From the NCBI GenBank assembly GCA_900552555.1, contig URZW01000010.1:1-52409 (forward strand): a DNA stretch of 52,409 nucleotides, written 5' to 3'. This DNA is from an uncultured Clostridium sp. GTDB lineage: Bacteria; Bacillota; Clostridia; TANB77; CAG-508. Both the position numbers and the translations under genes were made by a program. Numbering within the stretch: position 1 is the stretch's first letter; every line of letters starts with the position of its first letter. Shown here one piece after another: positions 40,854 through 49,693 of this stretch. The notes under the pieces are model-generated. The model saw only the letters and a program-made list of their open reading frames with translations, ran no database searches and was not told where the DNA came from.

Positions 40854-41576
40854 TTACCCTTGTTTTCTTATCTTTTCAGCCATCTTCTTTATCTCAGCAA
40901 AAACACTTCTGAATTTCATATCACCTATAACAATATGATCCATTAATTCAATATCAAACATTTTTGCAGCATTATATAATTTATCTGTAAAAGTAATATC
41001 CAACCTACTAGGTGTAGGGTCTCCTGTTGGATGGTTATGTACTAATATCATTTTAGGAGCTTTGATTTTTAATGCCTCACCTATAATTTCTTTCATATTA
41101 ACATTTGCAAAATTAGCCCCACCAACAGCTGCATCCATACTTTTTAAAATTTCATTCTTATTATTAAGTAAAAACAATTTTACATATTCTCTTTTTTCAA
41201 ACCTTAATTCTTCCATTACCAAATTAGCTAAGTCTTCTGTACTTTTTACTTGTATCTTTTTATAATTAGATGGTTTAGACATTCTAACAGCTAATTCACA
41301 TACAGCTTTTAATTGTATTGCCTTAACTTTTCCTATCCCCTTTATTTGCATCAATTCTTCTAATGCAATACTTTTTAAAAAGTTCAAATTTCCCATTTGT
41401 GGATCATAATTAAGATTTAATATTTTTTGTGCTATTTGTACTGATGTTTCTTCTTTTGTTCCTGATTTTATTATTATTGCTAATAATTCTGCATTTGATA
41501 ATGTTTTTTCTCCATATAACTCTAATTTTTCATATGGTCTTTCTGTTTCTGGTAATTCTTTTATTTTTAATGACAA
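40854..41576 (-). CDS. radC: RadC-family JAB/MPN-domain protein
   Basis: 240 residues from TTG 41576, giving MSLKIKELPETERPYEKL, the usual RadC start; AAAGGAAG lies 7 bp upstream. ATG 41594 and GTG 41603 are in frame but poorly supported. An N-terminal helix-hairpin-helix (IKGIGKVKAIQLKAVCELA) is followed by the JAB metalloprotease-like motif: an upstream Glu in MKEIIGEAL, HNHPTGDPTPS and a downstream Asp. The family is called DNA repair protein RadC but that role is doubtful. Located just before mreB, as is common in Firmicutes. Confidence 0.92.
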   Translation of the reverse strand: MSLKIKELPETERPYEKLELYGEKTLSNAELLAIIIKSGTKEETSVQIAQKILNLNYDPQMGNLNFLKSIALEELMQIKGIGKVKAIQLKAVCELAVRMSKPSNYKKIQVKSTEDLANLVMEELRFEKREYVKLFLLNNKNEILKSMDAAVGGANFANVNMKEIIGEALKIKAPKMILVHNHPTGDPTPSRLDITFTDKLYNAAKMFDIELMDHIVIGDMKFRSVFAEIKKMAEKIRKQG

Positions 41577-41608
41577 ATTAAAACTTCCTTTCATTTGTCC
41601 CACTTTTT

Positions 41609-41866
41609 TTATATTTTTTTGTATACAAATATTGCTAAAATCATTCCTATTATACTTGCAACATTTATTTTTACCATTAATCCAAATGTTATTTTTAAAA
41701 CACTTAAATCTAATACAAATGGCGTTTCTAGTCCAAATTGTTGTTCATATGACAACCACCAAAGCCATGATACACTTGATGCTAATTTTCCAAGTAGCCC
41801 CCCTATTACCAAGCCTGCTAATAAAAATACTAACAATATCCATATATTTTTTTCTCTTGTAGCCAT
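41609..41866 (-). CDS. DUF4321 small membrane protein
   Basis: 85 residues from ATG 41866, where GGAGG precedes by 6 bp; the frame extends 51 bp further upstream without support. Two membrane helices, IWILLVFLLAGLVIGGLLG and NVASIIGMILAIFVY, with FGLETPFVLDLSVLKITFGL between, match DUF4321. This family is typically found next to radC and mreB in Clostridia; its role is unknown. Confidence 0.85.
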   Translation of the reverse strand: MATREKNIWILLVFLLAGLVIGGLLGKLASSVSWLWWLSYEQQFGLETPFVLDLSVLKITFGLMVKINVASIIGMILAIFVYKKI

Positions 41867-42227
41867 TTTTCTACCTCCATTTTTTCTTTTGTCCTTACGG
41901 ATACACCTTTTTTTCATTTGTTATTATACCGTGATTTTGCTTTTTTTTCAAGTAATTTAACAAAATTTACTATAATAAATGTTAATATATGTTACAACTC
42001 ACAGCCTTAGAAATTTTTGTGTTTAAGTTGCCACCTTAAGGGTTATATATTTGATACCATATCCTGTTCATTACGTTCAAAAAGAAAATCTAAAACACAA
42101 AAATTTCTAAGGCTGTAAGTTGTAACCACTGTATACTGTTGCTAATAAATACATTACCATATTTTGTGTCTTTTCATATACTAACAATAGTAGTATAATT
42201 AAATTACGAGTAACGGAGGGATTTTTT
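41867..42227. other. Divergent intergenic region between the DUF4321 gene and mecA
   Basis: 361 bp without a gene. It contains the 136-bp GTTAC element at 41991-42126. Downstream of it a TATAAT at about 42193 and GGAGGG before the mecA ATG are visible, but no good -35 box. Confidence 0.6.
41991..42126. repeat. GTTAC element, 136-bp MITE-like copy with 34-bp terminal inverted repeats
   Basis: The left end GTTACAACTCACAGCCTTAG continuing to TTTTTGTGTTT (41991-42024) is matched almost base for base by the complement of the right end (42093-42126). The interior is AAGTTGCCACCTTAAGGG, TATATATTTGATACCATATCC and TGTTCATTACGTTC, shared with 24325 and 34517. It lies between divergent genes. Confidence 0.8.
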
Positions 42228-42866
42228 ATGAAAATTGAAAAGCTAAGTGAAAACAAAATAAGAATAATATTAAAAAGAGACGATTTTAAAGACAAAAAAA
42301 TCAACATAAATGAAGTTCTTCTAACAACCCAAGAATCACAAAAACTATTTTTAGAAATACTAAATAAAGCAGAAAAAGAAGTAAACTTTGATACAACAGG
42401 GCACAAATTATTAATAGATACATATGCAGAAAATGATGATATTTTTATATTCACAATTACAAAATATTTAGAAAAAGAGCTAAATAAAAATTTACATAAT
42501 AAAAAAATTTTAACAATTAGAAAAAAAACACAAATTTTTAATACATCATCATTAATATACGAATTTAAAGAATTTGAAAATTTTTGTGAACTCTGCGATT
42601 TTGTACATAACAATCATAACCTAGATATTAAGAAGCTTTATAAAAGTTCAATCTTATACTTATACAACAACACATATTATTTAGTAATAGATGGAATAAA
42701 CTTAACAAACAACTCTCTACCATCCTTTCATAATTTATTACTAGAATTTTCAAATGAAAAACACTTTACTAAAAACTTCAAATTCAAATTAAGAGAACAT
42801 GGCAAAATAATTATAAAAAATAATGCAATTATTACTGGAATGCGCTATTTTTCTTATAAAAATTAA
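42228..42866 (+). CDS. mecA: MecA-like adaptor protein for ClpC
   Basis: 212 residues, ATG 42228 with GGAGGG. The start MKIEKLSENKIRIILKRDD is the MecA signature, followed by a short polar linker and a C-terminal domain with a phenylalanine-rich strand (YEFKEFENFCELCDF) that in MecA binds ClpC. MecA targets substrates such as ComK for ClpCP degradation. It is slightly shorter than Bacillus MecA (about 218). No clp genes are nearby. Single-gene unit. Confidence 0.82.
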   Translation: MKIEKLSENKIRIILKRDDFKDKKININEVLLTTQESQKLFLEILNKAEKEVNFDTTGHKLLIDTYAENDDIFIFTITKYLEKELNKNLHNKKILTIRKKTQIFNTSSLIYEFKEFENFCELCDFVHNNHNLDIKKLYKSSILYLYNNTYYLVIDGINLTNNSLPSFHNLLLEFSNEKHFTKNFKFKLREHGKIIIKNNAIITGMRYFSYKN

Positions 42867-42885
42867 AATAATTCATTTCTTTATA

Positions 42886-42934
42886 ATGTAAAAAACGATA
42901 TATCAGAAATTATTTTTGAATATATCGTTTTTAT
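42886..42934. terminator. Bidirectional terminator between mecA and the M23 peptidase gene
   Basis: AAAAACGATATAT (about 42891-42903) pairs with ATATATCGTTTTT (about 42920-42932). A-rich left and T-rich right flanks fit both directions. Confidence 0.8.
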
Positions 42935-42945
42935 ATATATGTATT

Positions 42946-43968
42946 TTAATACAAATAATTTTGAGGATTGTATGCAACCCCATTAACTCTTATTTCAAAA
43001 TGTAAATGTGGGCCAGTAGAATTTCCAGTTGAACCAACAGCTGCAATAGTTTGTCCTTGTGATACAGTATCTCCTGCACTACAATATAATTTACTACAGT
43101 GTCCATAATATGTTTGAACACCATTACTATGCGTTATAACCATCAAATTTCCATATGACCCTTTCCATCCAGCAAATGTAACTGTTCCAGATGCTGCTGC
43201 TCCAACAGGTGTTCCAGTTGATGTTGCAATATCAAGTCCCGTATGTGCTGAACTTCTTATTGAACTTCTTACCCCAAATCTTGAAGATATTATTCCCGAA
43301 ACAGGTTTTGCAAGTGTTATTCCTAAAGCAACTTTAGTTCCTGAAATTGTCATAGCTGTATTTACCGTTCCCGTAGCTTTTACTGCCGTACTTTTTTTGC
43401 TAGTATTTTTTTTATTTGATGCAACTACTACATTTTTAGGTTCTACATATAAACTAGCAACAGCATCATCTATATTGTCCATTACTTTTAGTTCTGTATC
43501 ATATTTCTCAGAAATAGTTATATTATCAATATTAGAACTATTTTTTTCTTTTAATCGATTCACTATTTCTTCAGCCTCCGTAAATTCAGGAACATATACC
43601 TTTTCCTCTTGATTTTCTAATACTGCATAATATCTATAATATGTAGTTCCTCCCGATTTTACAGTATTAAATATCTTCTCATCATCTGAATTAATATTTC
43701 TTTTCAATAAACATATTTTATATTGTGGTAAACTATCAACTTGTACAAATGCTGTATTTTGACTTTCACCATTTTCTATATATTCATTTATTTGTGTTTG
43801 TAACTTACTTTTATTATCTGTATATCCTAACATTTGTCCATCAAGACTAACACTATAACTTATTTTATAAAATGATGCTACAACTGCTAGTATAAATAAA
43901 ACAGCCACTGATATCAATATTATTAATTTCATTGACCTTCTTGTGTGTATCAATACTTTTTTAAACAT
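42946..43968 (-). CDS. Membrane-anchored M23 (LytM-type) peptidoglycan endopeptidase
   Basis: 340 residues, ATG 43968 with AAGGAG. One membrane helix at about 14-34, then an extracellular domain of about 170 residues without a family I recognise, a basic low-complexity linker near 186-200, and an M23 domain with HTGLDIA (H242, D246), GHCSK (H290) and HLHFEI (H321, H323): zinc and catalytic residues all intact. It should cleave peptide cross-links in the wall. In spore formers similar proteins act in engulfment or germination, but this is not proven here. A plausible promoter lies at 43999-44027. Confidence 0.88.
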   Translation of the reverse strand: MFKKVLIHTRRSMKLIILISVAVLFILAVVASFYKISYSVSLDGQMLGYTDNKSKLQTQINEYIENGESQNTAFVQVDSLPQYKICLLKRNINSDDEKIFNTVKSGGTTYYRYYAVLENQEEKVYVPEFTEAEEIVNRLKEKNSSNIDNITISEKYDTELKVMDNIDDAVASLYVEPKNVVVASNKKNTSKKSTAVKATGTVNTAMTISGTKVALGITLAKPVSGIISSRFGVRSSIRSSAHTGLDIATSTGTPVGAAASGTVTFAGWKGSYGNLMVITHSNGVQTYYGHCSKLYCSAGDTVSQGQTIAAVGSTGNSTGPHLHFEIRVNGVAYNPQNYLY

Positions 43969-43998
43969 TACAATTACTCCTTATAATATTCTGTCAAT

Positions 43999-44027
43999 AT
44001 TTTATACTCTTTTTTTATTTTTTGCAA
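43999..44027 (-). promoter_or_regulatory. Possible sigma-A promoter of the M23 peptidase gene
   Basis: Minus strand TTGCAA (44027-44022), 17-bp spacer, TAAAAT (44004-43999), about 30 bp upstream of the ATG. Confidence 0.5.
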
Positions 44028-44122
44028 TAGTCTATTTATACATTTTCCGTAGGTTTTGATACATTTTTTAACTGTTTCTCTTATTTCTTTATTTTTTCTA
44101 AAAATTTTAATTATTATAAATA

Positions 44123-44159
44123 GTTACAATTTAGTAGAGATAATATAAGAAATACCTAT
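44123..44159. repeat. Degraded copy of the 50480 palindrome
   Basis: GTTACAATTTAGTAGAGATAAT followed by a run ending GAAATACCT can be aligned with GTTACAGTTCAGTAAGGTAA...GAAATACCT at 50480 (split for length). The right arm is lost. Confidence 0.4.
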
Positions 44160-44200
44160 TGCTAATAGTTTAAATATATTTCGAATGCAACCAAAATAGT

Positions 44201-44279
44201 GTTACAAATTCTTAAATAAATACTCTAAAGGGTCCTATATTCGGATAGTGGTAGAGTATTTACTTAAGAATTTGTTAAC
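44201..44279. repeat. 79-bp GTTAC-ended palindrome
   Basis: GTTACAAATTCTTAAATAAA then TACTCTA on the left is complementary to TAGAGTATTTACTTAAGAAT then TTGTTAAC on the right, around loop AAGGGTCCTATATTCGGATAGTGG (24 nt, split: AAGGGTCCTATA, TTCGGATAGTGG). A partial copy is at 36138-36199. Confidence 0.7.
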
Positions 44280-44361
44280 ATTATGAAGTAAAACTAAGAA
44301 AAATATAAAAACTATTAACATCAGGTATTTCATATATTATCACTACTAAAAATAACTTATT

Positions 44362-44607
44362 TTATTGTTGTAATTCAGTTTTTACTGTTTCAACTTCTGT
44401 TTGTGAAGCTTTTTGAGCTGGTTTATAATAACCCTTTGCTTGAGCAATCTTAAAAAGTTCATATTGAAAACTTTCATCACTATTTCTTATTTGTTGAAAA
44501 GCTTGTCTTAATCCCATATTTTCTGCCTCAGTTATAGCTGTTTGGTAAGCTGTTAAATCTGATTTAACTCCAGCTAAAATATCATTTACCATTGTTTTTT
44601 CGTCCAT
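44362..44607 (-). CDS. CotF-like spore coat protein, C-terminal helical unit
   Basis: 81 residues, ATG 44607 with AGGAGG. Helical and polar; MVNDILAGVKSDLTAYQTAI then EAENMGLRQAFQQIRNSDES and QYELFKIAQAKGYY correspond to the second half of the ferritin-like CotF/coat fold. The neighbour upstream supplies the first half, so the coat domain is carried on two adjacent small genes 14 bp apart. Structural role in the spore coat inferred from the family; fits with spoIIR in the same window. Confidence 0.8.
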   Translation of the reverse strand: MDEKTMVNDILAGVKSDLTAYQTAITEAENMGLRQAFQQIRNSDESFQYELFKIAQAKGYYKPAQKASQTEVETVKTELQQ

Positions 44608-44621
44608 GATTTATCCTCCTC

Positions 44622-44810
44622 CTAATTATTTAAAAAAGACATTAATTTTTGTTTTGTGTTTAAAGCATCTTGAGCTGATTTTGTAAATAATTGTTTTATT
44701 TGTGGATCAACTGCTTGTGCTGAATATGTGTTTAATTTTTGATAAATTGTTTCGTGTGCTCCTATAAAATGTCTCAAATTTTGTAATTCCATTTGATTTA
44801 AATCTGCCAT
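44622..44810 (-). CDS. CotF-like spore coat protein, N-terminal helical unit
   Basis: 62 residues from ATG 44810, giving MADLNQMELQNLRHFIGAHET, a common start for clostridial coat-F-like proteins; GGGTGG precedes it. The in-frame extension to 44831 has no site. Two helices, the second QIKQLFTKSAQDALNTKQKL. Its 5' leader resembles that of prfA (see the leader repeat). Confidence 0.78.
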   Translation of the reverse strand: MADLNQMELQNLRHFIGAHETIYQKLNTYSAQAVDPQIKQLFTKSAQDALNTKQKLMSFLNN

Positions 44811-44816
44811 TTTTAC

Positions 44817-44868
44817 CACCCTTTCACTCATATCATTCGCTCATAGTCATCCAAATTTTTTAAAATTT
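44817..44868 (-). repeat. Leader repeat upstream of the coat genes, similar to that upstream of prfA
   Basis: On the minus strand AAATTTGGATGACTATGAGC followed by GAATGATATGAGTGAAAGGG ends in the ribosome binding site. The prfA leader (51657-51709) has AATTTTGGATGACGATGAAC, GGAGCGAAGCGTAGTGAAAGG. Shared order, partial identity. Confidence 0.45.
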
Positions 44869-44989
44869 AACTTGAAATATGGAATAGTTATTTATTGCCG
44901 TAAAAGTTTTTAATAAAATTCATATATGAGCGTTATTCTGTAATTATTATTTGCAATTTTAAAATTTTTATACATTTATAATCAAAGAA

Positions 44990-45034
44990 AAAATGAGATT
45001 TGAAGTACTGTACTGTCCCTCAAATCCCATTTTT
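44990..45034 (-). terminator. Terminator of pcrA
   Basis: ATGAGATTTGA and TCAAATCCCAT pair (one mismatch) with an inner AGTAC...GTACT-like loop; on the minus strand the stem is followed by a short T-rich run. Confidence 0.6.
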
Positions 45035-47352
45035 TAAATTATTTCTAATTTTGCAAATTTTGCCATCAAACGTTTATGTCCAACTTTATCAAATTGAATA
45101 TCAACTTTTAAATCATCACCCTCTGGCTCAACATTACTAATAACCCCTTCACCAAATTTTTTATGATAAATTCTAACTCCTTCTTTATATTTTGATAAGT
45201 CCACATTTGTTCCTGAAGATTTTTTAGTTAAATTATTTAAGAAGCTTTCTGCTGTTCTAAACATAAATCCATTGTTATTTGTGCTACTACTTGCAGCTGC
45301 AACTTTTGGTTCATTTTTATCAATTTTATATGTTTTAATATTTCCGCTGTCTTTACTTCCATATGTCCAACTATATTTTGAATCTCCAAAAATATTACTA
45401 TTACTTTCTTGTTTTTCACCTAAAGCCTCATCATATCCATCTAATAAATCACTTGGTATTTCTCTTAAAAATCTTGATACTTGGTTACAACTTGTTGAAC
45501 CAAATATTGTACGTTGTTTACTACATGTTAAAAATAAGTGCTCTTTTGCTCTTGTGATTCCAACATAGCATAAACGTCTTTCTTCTTCTAATTCTTTTGG
45601 TTCTCCAATAGATTTATAACCTGGGAATATTCCTTCTTCCATTCCTACCAAAAATACTACCGGAAACTCAAGTCCCTTTGCACTATGTAATGTCATAAGT
45701 GTTACGGTTTCTTCTGTTTCTTCCATATTATCAATATCACTTGATAATGTTATTCCCTCTAAGAAATCACTTAATTTATTATCTGCAGATTCGTCCTCAA
45801 ATTCTATTGCAACAGTTAGGAACTCATCTAAGTTTTCTATTCTGTTTTCCGCTTCTATTGTATTTTCATTTTCCAAAGCCTGCGTATATCCTGATTTTTT
45901 AAGTGTTTCTTTTATTAAATCAGATATTTTTATATCATCTTTTTTTGCTCTCAATTCTTCTATCGCATTTACAAATTCTCTTGAATTTAAAAATACTCTA
46001 TTTAATCCATATTGTTCCGCATTTTTAATAATTTCATACATTGGAACTCCACTGTTAATTGATAACTCTTCTATTTTGTCTAAACTTGTTTTTCCAATTC
46101 CTCTTTTTGGTTCATTAATTATTCTCTTCAAGCTCAAGTTGTCTGATGGATTTTGTATTAACCTTAAGTATGAAATTATGTCTTTAATTTCTTTTCTTTC
46201 ATAGAATTTAAGACCACCTATAATTTTATATGGGATGCTCTCTCTTCTTAAAATTTCCTCTATTGCTCTTGATTGAGTATTCATTCTATATAAAATTGCA
46301 AAGTCTGAATATCTGTAATATTCTTCTCTTCTCAAATGTTCAATTTGTTGTGCAATATATGTTCCTTCATCATATTCATTTTTAGCAGAATACACTGCTG
46401 GTAAGTTTCCAACTTCATTTTCTGTCCATAATTCTTTTTTATATGTAACTTCATTATTCTTGATTACCGCATTAGCTGCTTTTAAGATATTTCCTGTACA
46501 TCTATAGTTTTGTTCCAATTTGATTATTTTTGTTCCTGGAAAATCTCTTTCAAAATTTAAAATGTTTGAAATATCCGCTCCCCTAAAACTATAAATTCCT
46601 TGGTCATTATCTCCAACAACTGTTATGTTTCCATTTTTAGATGCAAGCATTGTTACCAATGTAAATTGAGCCTTGTTTGTATCTTGATATTCATCTACTA
46701 ATACATAATGAAATTTGTCTGAATAATATTCTAATATATCAGGATTTTCCATTAATATTTTAATTGTATAATTTATGATATCGTCAAAGTCTATTGCATT
46801 GTTTTCTTTTAAACGTTTTTGATACATTTCATATACTAGTGCAATTTTTTCTTTTCTAAAGTCTCCATTTGCTCTTACTGTATATTGATCTGGTTCTAAC
46901 ATTTCATTTTTTGCATTACTTATTTCTGATAAAACACTTCTGTCCGTAAACATTTTATCATCTAACCCTATTGTTTTTATACAATTTTTTACTAGTGTCC
47001 TTTGGTCAGATGAGTCAAAAATTATAAATGAAGAATCAAAACCTATTCTATCTATAAATCTTCTTAATATACGCACACATATTGAGTGGAATGTTCCCAT
47101 CCATATGTCTGCCGCAACATCTCCTACTAAATTTCCAATTCTCTCTTTCATTTCGTTTGCGGCTTTATTTGTAAATGTAATTGCTAGTATGTTCCATGGT
47201 TTTATTTGTTTTTCTCCTATTAAGTATGCAATTTTATGTGTTAATACTTTTGTTTTTCCGCTTCCTGCTCCAGCTATTACTAGGCATGGACCTTCTGTAT
47301 TTACTACTGCTTCGTATTGTTTGTCATTTAATCCTTTTAATATATCTTGCAT
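45034..47352 (-). CDS. pcrA: DNA helicase PcrA/UvrD
   Basis: 772 residues, usual length for superfamily 1A helicases. Walker A GAGSGKT at 28-34, DEYQDTNKAQ near residue 226, GDNDQGIYSFRGAD, QNYRC, and TLHSAKGLEFPVVFLVGMEEGIFP in the C-terminal core, all in the right order. The last ~90 residues contain VRIYHKKFGEGVI, the tudor-like RNA polymerase-interacting domain of PcrA. 3'-5' helicase in excision repair, rolling-circle replication and removal of RecA or stalled RNAP. ATG 47352. Monocistronic by appearance. Confidence 0.96.
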   Translation of the reverse strand: MQDILKGLNDKQYEAVVNTEGPCLVIAGAGSGKTKVLTHKIAYLIGEKQIKPWNILAITFTNKAANEMKERIGNLVGDVAADIWMGTFHSICVRILRRFIDRIGFDSSFIIFDSSDQRTLVKNCIKTIGLDDKMFTDRSVLSEISNAKNEMLEPDQYTVRANGDFRKEKIALVYEMYQKRLKENNAIDFDDIINYTIKILMENPDILEYYSDKFHYVLVDEYQDTNKAQFTLVTMLASKNGNITVVGDNDQGIYSFRGADISNILNFERDFPGTKIIKLEQNYRCTGNILKAANAVIKNNEVTYKKELWTENEVGNLPAVYSAKNEYDEGTYIAQQIEHLRREEYYRYSDFAILYRMNTQSRAIEEILRRESIPYKIIGGLKFYERKEIKDIISYLRLIQNPSDNLSLKRIINEPKRGIGKTSLDKIEELSINSGVPMYEIIKNAEQYGLNRVFLNSREFVNAIEELRAKKDDIKISDLIKETLKKSGYTQALENENTIEAENRIENLDEFLTVAIEFEDESADNKLSDFLEGITLSSDIDNMEETEETVTLMTLHSAKGLEFPVVFLVGMEEGIFPGYKSIGEPKELEEERRLCYVGITRAKEHLFLTCSKQRTIFGSTSCNQVSRFLREIPSDLLDGYDEALGEKQESNSNIFGDSKYSWTYGSKDSGNIKTYKIDKNEPKVAAASSSTNNNGFMFRTAESFLNNLTKKSSGTNVDLSKYKEGVRIYHKKFGEGVISNVEPEGDDLKVDIQFDKVGHKRLMAKFAKLEII

Positions 47353-47512
47353 TTTTATTCCTACTTTCTAAATTATTTAATTGATATTTTCTCCAAATTT
47401 TCTTGTCCAATTATATAATTTTGAGTTTTAAAAGTCAATAGAATTTTAAATTTTTTCAAACATTTTTTCGCTATATAAAATGTAAAAATGAGGCAGCTAT
47501 TTACCTCAGTTT
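47353..47512. other. Intergenic stretch with a hairpin ending the ZIP gene
   Basis: TGTAAAAATGAGG (about 47480) pairs with CCTCAGTTTTTACA, reaching the ZIP stop codon; read on the minus strand it is followed by a T-containing run and is a likely terminator. Nothing else seen. Confidence 0.5.
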
Positions 47513-48256
47513 TTACAATTGTGTAGCAAAAATTCCGATTAAAAACCCTATCATATTTCCAACAGCAGACATTCTACCTTTATATAATTTATTTGATTCA
47601 GGTATCAATTCACCAGAAACAATATACAACATTGCACCGGCTGCAAAACTTAGACAAACCGCAATTACACTTTGAGAAATTGACCCAACGATTGCTCCAA
47701 AAAAAGCACCTACTCCTGTTGTAACTCCTGATAATATTACATAAAAAATAACTTTAGTTTTTGGCATTCCTCCATTTTTCATAGGTACTGCCATTGATAT
47801 TCCTTCTGGTATATCATGTAAACATATTGCAATTGCCAAGCCAAGTCCCAAACGCATTGATGCTTCAAAGCCTGAACCAATTGCTAATCCTTCTGGAAAG
47901 TTGTGTATTGCTAATCCTATTGATACAATGATTCCCGTTTTTAATAAATCATTACTTTCCACATATTTTTGTTGCTTTTTATTGAATTTTTTTTTGACTA
48001 CTACGTCACAAAATATCATTGATATTATTCCTATTAATACACCGAATATCACTCCGTATATATTACTAATCCCTAAGGCTTCTGGTATTAAGTCAAAGCA
48101 TATTACTGACATCATTAGTCCTGATGCAAATGATAGTATAAAACTTAGAAATTTGTTTGAATTTTTTTTTATTACTATTCCTAGTATTCCTCCTATTGTT
48201 GTTCCAAATGTACCAAAAAATAAACCTAGTAATGTTGTTTTCAAGATTTCATTCAC
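47513..48256 (-). CDS. ZIP-family metal transporter (ZupT-like)
   Basis: 247 residues from GTG 48256 (AGGGGAAA upstream). Eight hydrophobic segments; metal-binding HNFPEG (118-123) in TM4 and HDIPEG (147-152) in TM5, the ZIP signature. It imports divalent metals such as Zn, Fe or Mn; the metal is not predictable. A short lysine-rich loop (VVKKKFNKKQQKY) lies between TM3 and TM4 instead of the usual histidine-rich one. It follows vanW by 62 bp on the same strand. Confidence 0.9.
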   Translation of the reverse strand: MNEILKTTLLGLFFGTFGTTIGGILGIVIKKNSNKFLSFILSFASGLMMSVICFDLIPEALGISNIYGVIFGVLIGIISMIFCDVVVKKKFNKKQQKYVESNDLLKTGIIVSIGLAIHNFPEGLAIGSGFEASMRLGLGLAIAICLHDIPEGISMAVPMKNGGMPKTKVIFYVILSGVTTGVGAFFGAIVGSISQSVIAVCLSFAAGAMLYIVSGELIPESNKLYKGRMSAVGNMIGFLIGIFATQL

Positions 48257-48318
48257 AGCTATTTCCCCTTTTTACAATATTACTAGATTTATATGTATTA
48301 TTTGTTATTTTATGATTG

Positions 48319-49152
48319 CTAATTTTTTATCAATTCTTTAGGAATCAAATCATAATCAAACATTACCATTGAATGATTGTCCCAAATAAGTTCCTTTTCT
48401 ATAATATCTCCTGATTTCTTTTCAATTGTATTTCTATAAATTTGTGATATTCTATAATATTTATCACCCTCCTTTTCAAAATGATGATTTTCTTCAACCA
48501 ATTCATATTTAAATGGAATTTCTTTTTCACTTCTCAATTCACCATACAACTTTTCATCATCACACCACAATAATAACTGCACATTTTGATCTGTGTTATT
48601 TTTAAATCTATAATCTATATAATTATAGCTTACCGATGTCCCATTAGCCAATGGTATTCTCTTTCCGTTATCTGGAGCTAAAGCATCTGAATGTTTATGA
48701 AACTCAACTATTTCCAAAGGACTATTCAAAACCAAATTATTTATTGTATTAGCAAGATTACACAACCCTCCACCTGTTCCAGGAATTAATTTATTATCTT
48801 TTATAACTCTACCCTCTTTATATCCTGTTCTTTTATTTACTTTCCCTATAGTTCTCCAAAAAGAAAATACCTCTCCTGGTTTAATTATTATTCCATTTAT
48901 TTTGCTTGATGCCAATCGTATATTAACCGCCTTATTTTCTTGAAGTACTGGATCAACACCTTTTCCTTTTTTTATCAAATTAGAACTATAACTTGATATT
49001 AATTTATCTAATTTTTCTTTTTCTTTAAATTTTGCAAATTTTGTATCACTTATTAAATCATTTAAATTTCTCTGAACAATTCCCTTTTGTGTTGAAATTG
49101 CAAAAAATAATGGATTAATATCACAAAAATTTTTATTTTTATTAAATAACAT
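48319..49152 (-). CDS. VanW-family protein
   Basis: 277 residues, ATG 49152, one base after the yqeG stop; GGGAAG site within yqeG. The VanW domain is clear: NIRLASSKINGIIIKPGEVF, FWRTIGKVNKRTGYKEG and GGGLCNLANTINNLVLNS with the conserved cysteine. No signal peptide is seen. VanW was named from vancomycin-resistance clusters, but most members lie elsewhere and their role is unknown; no van resistance genes are near. Co-transcribed with yqeG. Confidence 0.88.
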   Translation of the reverse strand: MLFNKNKNFCDINPLFFAISTQKGIVQRNLNDLISDTKFAKFKEKEKLDKLISSYSSNLIKKGKGVDPVLQENKAVNIRLASSKINGIIIKPGEVFSFWRTIGKVNKRTGYKEGRVIKDNKLIPGTGGGLCNLANTINNLVLNSPLEIVEFHKHSDALAPDNGKRIPLANGTSVSYNYIDYRFKNNTDQNVQLLLWCDDEKLYGELRSEKEIPFKYELVEENHHFEKEGDKYYRISQIYRNTIEKKSGDIIEKELIWDNHSMVMFDYDLIPKELIKN

Positions 49153-49153
49153 C

Positions 49154-49693
49154 TTATTTCTTCCCCTTTTTCTCTATATTTCCTATCCTATTTTGAACTT
49201 TTTTGTTTTTTACATAAAATTTTAAAATGAAATTTTCAATTTGTCGCCTTTTTCCAAAATATTTTTCATTTTCTTTATGCATAAACTTCACCAAAATATT
49301 AGGTATTCCACATCTATTTGCCCCTAAAATATCTGTAAAAATCTGATCCCCTATAAAGACAACTTCACTCTTATTTAAATTTAACATATCAATAGCTTTT
49401 AAATAATTATATCTTTTAGGTTTTTGTGCATTACTTATATATAAAGAATTAATATTTTTAAGAAATTTTTTTATTCTATCTTCCCCATTATTTGATAACA
49501 ATAATGTCTTAAATCCTAACTTTTGAATTTCTTTAAAAAGTTCATCAACCTCTTTTGTTGAATCTTCTCCATGATGAACCAATGTATTATCTATGTCAAA
49601 AATTAATCCTCTATATCCATTTTTATATAACTCATCAAAATCAATTGAAAATACACTATCAACATATTCATATGGATACAGTTTACTAAGCAT
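49154..49693 (-). CDS. yqeG: YqeG-family HAD-IIIA phosphatase
   Basis: 179 residues from ATG 49693 (MLSKLYPYEYVDSV, the usual start; GAAGGAA 9 bp upstream; alternative ATG 49702). HAD motif I DIDNTLV (catalytic Asp near 33 and 35), motif II LLSNN, and motif IV GDQIFTD are all present. In other bacteria YqeG homologues dephosphorylate phosphatidylglycerophosphate (eukaryotic PTPMT/GEP4-like) or nucleotides; substrate not certain. It overlaps the end of the upstream gene by 8 bp. Confidence 0.88.
   Translation of the reverse strand: MLSKLYPYEYVDSVFSIDFDELYKNGYRGLIFDIDNTLVHHGEDSTKEVDELFKEIQKLGFKTLLLSNNGEDRIKKFLKNINSLYISNAQKPKRYNYLKAIDMLNLNKSEVVFIGDQIFTDILGANRCGIPNILVKFMHKENEKYFGKRRQIENFILKFYVKNKKVQNRIGNIEKKGKK

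Larger units (their letters stand above)
43969..44361. other. Intergenic region with promoter and two GTTAC-type repeats
   Basis: 393 bp, no gene. It contains the M23 gene promoter (43999-44027), a degraded repeat at 44123-44159 and a palindrome at 44201-44279. The rest is AT-rich. Confidence 0.6.

Noticed and set aside
48319..49152. Vancomycin-resistance role for the VanW-family gene
   Set aside because: No vanHAX/RS genes are nearby; VanW-domain proteins are common housekeeping neighbours of yqeG-type genes in Clostridia.
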